Assembly (NCBI RefSeq): GCF_000002985.6
Contig: NC_003279.8
Location: forward strand, 9,114,001 to 9,178,000
DNA: 64,000 bases
Origin: Caenorhabditis elegans
Taxonomy: Eukaryota > Nematoda > Chromadorea > Rhabditida > Rhabditidae
Reading direction: 5' to 3'
Positions 60,401-64,000 of this stretch are shown here, piece after piece; position 1 is the stretch's first letter, and every line of letters starts with the position of its first letter. The position numbers were made by a program, and so were the translations under genes. The notes under the pieces were generated by a model, which ran no database searches, was not told the DNA's origin, and was given only the letters and a program-made list of their open reading frames with translations.

Positions 60401-63116
60401 AAAGTACCAAAAAATTGCCGTGACCAGCGTTATTTTTTGATTAAATAGAACTGATAATTATAATAGAGTGAAAAAAGTTTATTATTCGAAATAGAAAACT
60501 CGTATTGTTGATGTATCGCTTTTGGTCCTTAATCTCCGGTGATAAGGTTATCTCGAAGACTTCGATGAAAAGTATTGAAAACGCTAAGCATATTGCACAC
60601 GTTGAGCAGGTATTTTTATTTGGAAGTGGATTTTAATTTTTTTACTGTTGTGGAAATGTTTACCTCTCTGAGACCTTTTCCACAATAGTTCTATCCACTT
60701 ACAAATTTTAATTTCTAAAGGTTCCATTGTCTCCAATGCTGTCAAAATTAATTGGTGAACCACCTGCTCTTGATGAAAACAACAATGAAAAAATTGGAGG
60801 ATCTTGTAGCGATGAAAATAGACCAAAAACTCACGTTTGCTCGGTTCCGGGTTTCATGCAAAAACCTTATAAAACTAGGTATAGTGGATGTTCAGAGAGT
60901 TCAGAAGCGTAAAATGAACCATTTAAACGTTTTCGGTTGATTTCAACTGATTATTTGATTTTTTTGAGTGAATTAATGAAAATAAATATTTCAGGCAAGA
61001 GCAGAAGCTCGCTGCTGTTCCAGCCACTACCCATATGGAGCATTTGTGTCGTTTGGACATTCGTGAGGCTCCACATCTCGTTCGTCAGACCGGAATTATT
61101 TGCACAATTGGACCAGCTTGTGCCAGTGTTGAAATGCTTCAAAAATTGATTCTCAATGGAATGAACATTGCTCGTCTCAACTTTTCCCATGGATCTCATG
61201 AGGTATGAGAACTTTCAAATTTTATTTAATTCAAACTTTGAATGTTCCAATCGTGATTTTTTTCAATTATATATTTCAGTACCATGCCGGAACCATCGCC
61301 AACGTTCGTGAAGCTGCCGATTCATTCTCTGACAAGCGTGTCATTGGAATTGCTTTGGACACGAAGGGACCTGAAATCCGTACTGGACTTCTTGCCGGCG
61401 GTGCTTCTGCTGAAATTGAGCTTGCACGAGGAGCATCAATCCGTTTGACTACTGATCCACACTTTTCTGAATCAGGAACTGCTGTCAATCTTTTTGTTGA
61501 TTACAAGAACATTGCCAAAGTTCTTTCGGTTGGATCCCGTGTCTACATTGATGACGGACTTATCTCATTGATTGTCGAAGAATTGCAAACTGACGCTGTC
61601 ATTTGCTCTGTTGAAAATGGTGGAATGTTGGGAAGCAGAAAGGGAGTCAATCTTCCAGGAACTATCGTTGATTTGCCAGCTGTTTCCGAGAAGGACTGTA
61701 AGGATTTGCAGTTTGGTGTGGAACAAGGTGTTGATATCATCTTTGCTTCATTCATCCGAAACGCTGAAGGAATTCGTACGATTCGTAAAGTTCTCGGAGA
61801 GAAAGGAAAGAAGATTAAGATTATTGCAAAGATTGAGAATCAAGAAGGAGTTGATAATGCTGATGAAATTATCTCTGAATCTGATGGAGTTATGGTTGCT
61901 CGTGGAGATCTCGGTATCGAAATTCCAGCCGAGAAGGTGTTCCTTGCACAAAAGGTTTGACTTTTTCTATCGTATTTCAGTTTTAATTTTACTTTTTTCA
62001 GATGCTCATCTCCAAGTGTAATCGTGCTGGAAAACCTGTCATTTGTGCAACTCAGATGCTTGAATCGATGGTTCACAAGCCACGTCCAACCAGAGCTGAA
62101 GGATCAGATGTTGCCAATGCTGTAAGATTTAGAAATGTGAAAAGTATCGTGTAGGGAAGTTAGTAGGAAACTTTAGAAAAAAGTCTTTATGTGACAAGGT
62201 GTAGCTATCGGTCACCCGTACAAACGTAGATTTGAACAGTTGCGTACACCGTCCTGCCTGCCGACCTTGATGGCCTTGTGGTTAGCAGATTTGTGTGCCA
62301 CCCACACGTCGCACGTTCAAAACTATGTGGGGCACAGAGTTGCAGTTGATTGAAACTAAATCATGTGCGCTAAGTTGTCCCGAAAGTATCTTTGGATTTC
62401 TACAAAACAGTGTTCCTTCTTTAGGATGCTGATCCGTAGAGATCTGAACAAATATTTTTAACTTTGAAAACAAATTATACCAAATCAAAACTGGTTCATA
62501 AGTTTATTAATTTCAGGTGCTTGACGGAGCTGATTGTGTGATGCTTTCTGGAGAGACTGCTAAAGGAGAATATCCAGTTGATGCACTCAAGATCATGCAT
62601 TATATATGCAAAGAAGCCGAAGCAGCAGTTTATCATCGTCGTCTCTTCGATGAACTTCTTCAAAACACACAAAAACCAACTGACATGTCTCATACTATTG
62701 CTATCGCTGCCACATCTGCAGCTGCATCGTGCCATGCTTCAGCAATTCTTCTCATTACCACCACTGGACGCTCGGCAATCCAATGCTCTCGCTACAAGCC
62801 AGCCGTCCCAATTCTGACAATCTCGAGAGACGTTGCTGTGTGCCGTCAGCTTCATCTTTACAGAGGAGTTTTCCCAGTTCATTATCCAGCTGAACGTGCT
62901 GCCGATTGGCCAACTGATGTTGATAACAGAATCAACCATGCTATCGCCATCGGAAAGGATCGTGGATTCATTCACAAGGGTGACTTCTTGGTTGTTGTCA
63001 CTGGATGGAGACAGGGTATGATCTTTCTTTAACCAATTTTTATACATGTTTTCTTAAAATTTATATTTACAGGAGCCGGAGCTACCAACACTCTTCGTAT
63101 CATCACCGCCGAATAA
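54463..63116 (+). CDS. pyk-1: Pyruvate kinase, multiple 5' exons
   Basis: The constant core has five exons: 60995-61202, 61280-61954, 62002-62121, 62517-63015 and 63073-63116, about 515 residues. It shows pyruvate kinase throughout: [21 protein letters not shown], the active-site signature [16 protein letters not shown] with its catalytic lysine, [20 protein letters not shown] and [11 protein letters not shown]. It ends in the C-terminal regulatory domain ([10 protein letters not shown]). The enzyme makes pyruvate and ATP from phosphoenolpyruvate in glycolysis. The farthest-upstream start is a mini-exon at 54463 (MASSQ, donor at 54478, or MASSQVQDV using the GTAAGT at 54490). Either splices in phase to 57477-57592 or 60721-60878. 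MASSQ plus 57477-57592 plus the core gives 558 residues. Several alternative leading exons are listed separately; all end two bases into a codon completed by the first base of exon 60995. Confidence 0.95.
55826..56201. mobile_element. 376-bp palindromic hAT-type MITE
   Basis: The element starts TAGGGCTGTGCGGCTGATGA and ends with the inverted CAGCCGCACAGCCCTA. It is flanked by a perfect 8-bp duplication, ATTCCTAA, at 55818-55825 and 56202-56209. Most of its length is one large palindrome with internal CTCGGCTGAT repeats and a central GCCGACAGCC region. It lies in a pyk-1 intron just upstream of the alternative start at 56254. The GGGCTGTGCGGCT end is shared with the element at 25118 (GTGCTGTGCGGCT). 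Confidence 0.88.
56254..57333 (+). CDS. pyk-1: Alternative pyk-1 5' exon: 360-aa Cys-containing extension
   Basis: A long open exon of 360 codons from ATG 56254 to a perfect GTAAGT donor at 57334, ending in phase 0. That phase joins the exons at 57477 or 60721, so it would extend pyruvate kinase at its N-terminus. With 57477-57592 and the core the product is 913 residues. The extension contains CQSCGKQDE and, about 75 residues on, [14 protein letters not shown], two CxxC pairs suggesting a zinc-binding fold. The rest is acidic and Ser/Thr-rich (EEIEDDDEG), with a later CTFCSSFW. Alternatively it could be a separate gene whose frame stops at 57418 if unspliced. I cannot name a domain. It begins 53 bp past a hAT MITE. 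Confidence 0.7.
57477..57592 (+). CDS. pyk-1: Alternative pyk-1 exon (ELAEAGDT...DYFK)
   Basis: A 116-nt exon between TTCCAG and GTGAGT, starting in phase 0 and ending two bases into a codon. It encodes [20 protein letters not shown] and a further 18 residues ending EHAGDYFK, where the last Lys is completed by the G of exon 60995. The [10 protein letters not shown] segment is a basic motif followed by a possible phosphosite. It gives the shortest full pyruvate kinase when joined to the 54463 mini-exon. Confidence 0.8.
57706..57772 (+). CDS. Possible alternative first exon with hydrophobic N-terminus
   Basis: ATG at 57706 opens [17 protein letters not shown] and runs to a perfect GTAAGT at 57773, ending one base into a codon. 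The segment looks like a signal anchor. The phase fits only the exon near 59.9-60.3 kb if that begins at 59925, 59961 or 59976. It may be chance; there is no transcript evidence. Confidence 0.2.
59925..60339 (+). CDS. pyk-1: Alternative pyk-1 exon, Pro/Ser/Asp-rich
   Basis: The frame is open from 59924 to a perfect GTAAGT at 60340. It encodes a Pro-rich part ([24 protein letters not shown]), then [15 protein letters not shown], an Asp-rich run (DSEDDDDSD) and [11 protein letters not shown]. It ends in the same phase 2 as the other alternative exons, so it can feed the constant core at 60995. Its 5' boundary is uncertain. A TGA sits at 59921-59923 and no strong acceptor follows, so an internal start such as ATG at 60290 ([10 protein letters not shown]) after a trans-spliced leader is also possible. 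Clean sense coding bias supports translation of at least part. Confidence 0.6.
60565..60609 (+). CDS. pyk-1: Possible alternative pyk-1 first exon ([15 protein letters not shown])
   Basis: A 15-codon exon from ATG 60565 to a GTATTT donor at 60610, ending in phase 0. The exon at 60721 starts in phase 0, giving a pyruvate kinase of 582 residues. Evidence is only the ATG, donor and phase match; an own promoter in the preceding intron would be needed. Confidence 0.5.
60721..60878 (+). CDS. pyk-1: Alternative pyk-1 exon (VPLSPMLSK...KPYKTR)
   Basis: A 158-nt exon after a TTCTAAAG acceptor, starting in phase 0 and ending two bases into a codon (AG, completed to Arg by exon 60995). It encodes [20 protein letters not shown], an Asn/Glu-rich part and [13 protein letters not shown]. 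It would follow the exon at 60565, the mini-exon at 54463 or the long exon at 56254. Confidence 0.65.
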
Positions 63117-63746
63117 ACGTCAACCGTCAGCATACTCGTTTACTCTCATCAATTTGATAAACGTTTTCAATTTTTTTTCAGAAATTCTTAATTATAATTG
63201 CTCCCATCCCCCTTTTGCACCCTTTTCTTCCCATTTTTCTTACAGTTTTAGTGTTGTTACCGGTTCCAAAAAACAACTCCCCCTAATCCGATGCCTACTT
63301 TTTCAAATTCTTGTGCACTCTAACAGTTTCTTTATTATAGATTCAGGTATCCATAGTTTGATCCCGTGTTTTCATGTTTTCCTCCCAAAAAGTTTCCTTA
63401 AATTAAGGTTTTCTCACAAATTTTCTTTATCTCGTAAAGTTCCCGTATTTTGTTTCTAGTAGTTGAATGAATTTGATGAAAAGATTGCAAAAGCCCAGGT
63501 TCAGAGTTCATTGTAGTGATAATGGAAAATTATCACTCTCGGTTTCAGAAAGAAATTGCAAAGAATAATTATTTTCGACATCCTGATCTTTTAAATCGTG
63601 GCAAGACCAGATAAACTTATACAATTACGCAGGAATACGGGGAAGCCTGGAATACTCATAAATAAAAGAATTTGAAATGTTTTATGAATTGTGAGCAAGT
63701 TTCAGAAGGGCATGAATATTTAAAAATTGTTGCAAAAAATTAAAAA
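63117..63746. other. pyk-1 3' UTR and convergent spacer
   Basis: No coding exon. It contains pyrimidine-rich 3' UTR sequence of pyk-1 and the 3' side of the minus-strand PMP3 gene. Confidence 0.55.
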
Positions 63747-63878
63747 TTATTGGCGATCTCTGATGTAGCAGACGTAAACTGCATGAATATATGCTGGGAA
63801 AATGAGCAGAATGTAGAGAACCACGTTGATACAGACACCAACTCCACACGTCTTTTCCTTGTACCATACCGCTAATGG
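63747..63878 (-). CDS. PMP3/UPF0057 small membrane protein, last exon (partial)
   Basis: The last exon, 63878-63747, encodes 43 residues in phase 0: PLAVWYKEKTCGVGVCINVV, then LYILLIFPAYIHAVYVC and a charged end, YIRDRQ. This is the second half of the PMP3/UPF0057 family (about 50-60 aa, two membrane helices), with the usual PLAV start of the loop and the FPAYIHAVYV helix. The first exon with the N-terminal helix must lie beyond 64000. Family members influence membrane potential in yeast; the worm role is unknown. Confidence 0.88.
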   Translation of the reverse strand, partial: PLAVWYKEKTCGVGVCINVVLYILLIFPAYIHAVYVCYIRDRQ

Positions 63879-64000
63879 CTGAAAATTATTTTTTAGAGTT
63901 TGAATATTGGAAGTTTACAGTTTACAAAATAGACAGAACACTTGGCTTTCTAACTAACTATATATTTTGATTGGGTTACTGTAGACAATTGTTATCTTTT

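Overview
The window is nematode nuclear DNA, and I read it as a stretch of Caenorhabditis elegans chromosome I. The grounds are AT-rich sequence, short introns with TTTTCAG acceptors, acceptor sites placed directly before start codons (trans-splicing), and several genes I recognise: gld-4, clec-91, mel-26, clsp-1, mrpl-54, eef-2 and pyk-1. Exons below were assembled by hand from splice signals and reading phase; each full model closes in frame. Transcript ends, trans-splicing and operon membership are inferences.

Left part (1-21 kb): 4.1 kb of CT-rich non-coding DNA leads to gld-4 (cytoplasmic poly(A) polymerase, 845 aa). Then come a divergent pair of unrecognised genes (255 aa on minus, 239 aa on plus), clec-91 (secreted C-type lectin) on minus, a 5.5 kb intergenic region, and mel-26 (MATH-BTB adaptor for CUL-3, 395 aa).

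Middle (21.8-30.4 kb): three minus-strand genes follow one another with gaps of about 450-560 bp: the TRM6 subunit of the m1A58 tRNA methyltransferase, a nonaspanin (TM9SF2/4 type), and a TM2-domain multipass membrane protein. They may be an operon. Next is 5.3 kb of repeat-rich intergenic DNA (30.4-35.7 kb) with a 1.47 kb long-inverted-repeat element. It is followed by an SLC36-like amino-acid transporter, a 70-aa secreted peptide, an active-site-intact tyrosine phosphatase and a 61-aa orphan.

Right part (45-64 kb): mrpl-54 and clsp-1 (claspin) lie on minus, and eef-2 is divergent from clsp-1 across 0.4 kb. pyk-1 spans 8.7 kb, with several alternative 5' exons that converge in the same phase on a constant pyruvate kinase core. 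One alternative would add a 360-residue Cys-rich N-terminal region. The window ends in the last exon of a PMP3/UPF0057 small membrane protein gene.

The clearest structural signals outside the genes are mobile elements. Three palindromic hAT-type MITEs have perfect 8-bp target duplications; one of them duplicated the 5' splice site of the last gld-4 intron. There is also a long foldback element, a near-perfect 81-bp-arm hairpin upstream of the phosphatase, and scattered copies of a GTCTCG-containing repeat. I found no rRNA gene, convincing tRNA gene or CRISPR array.
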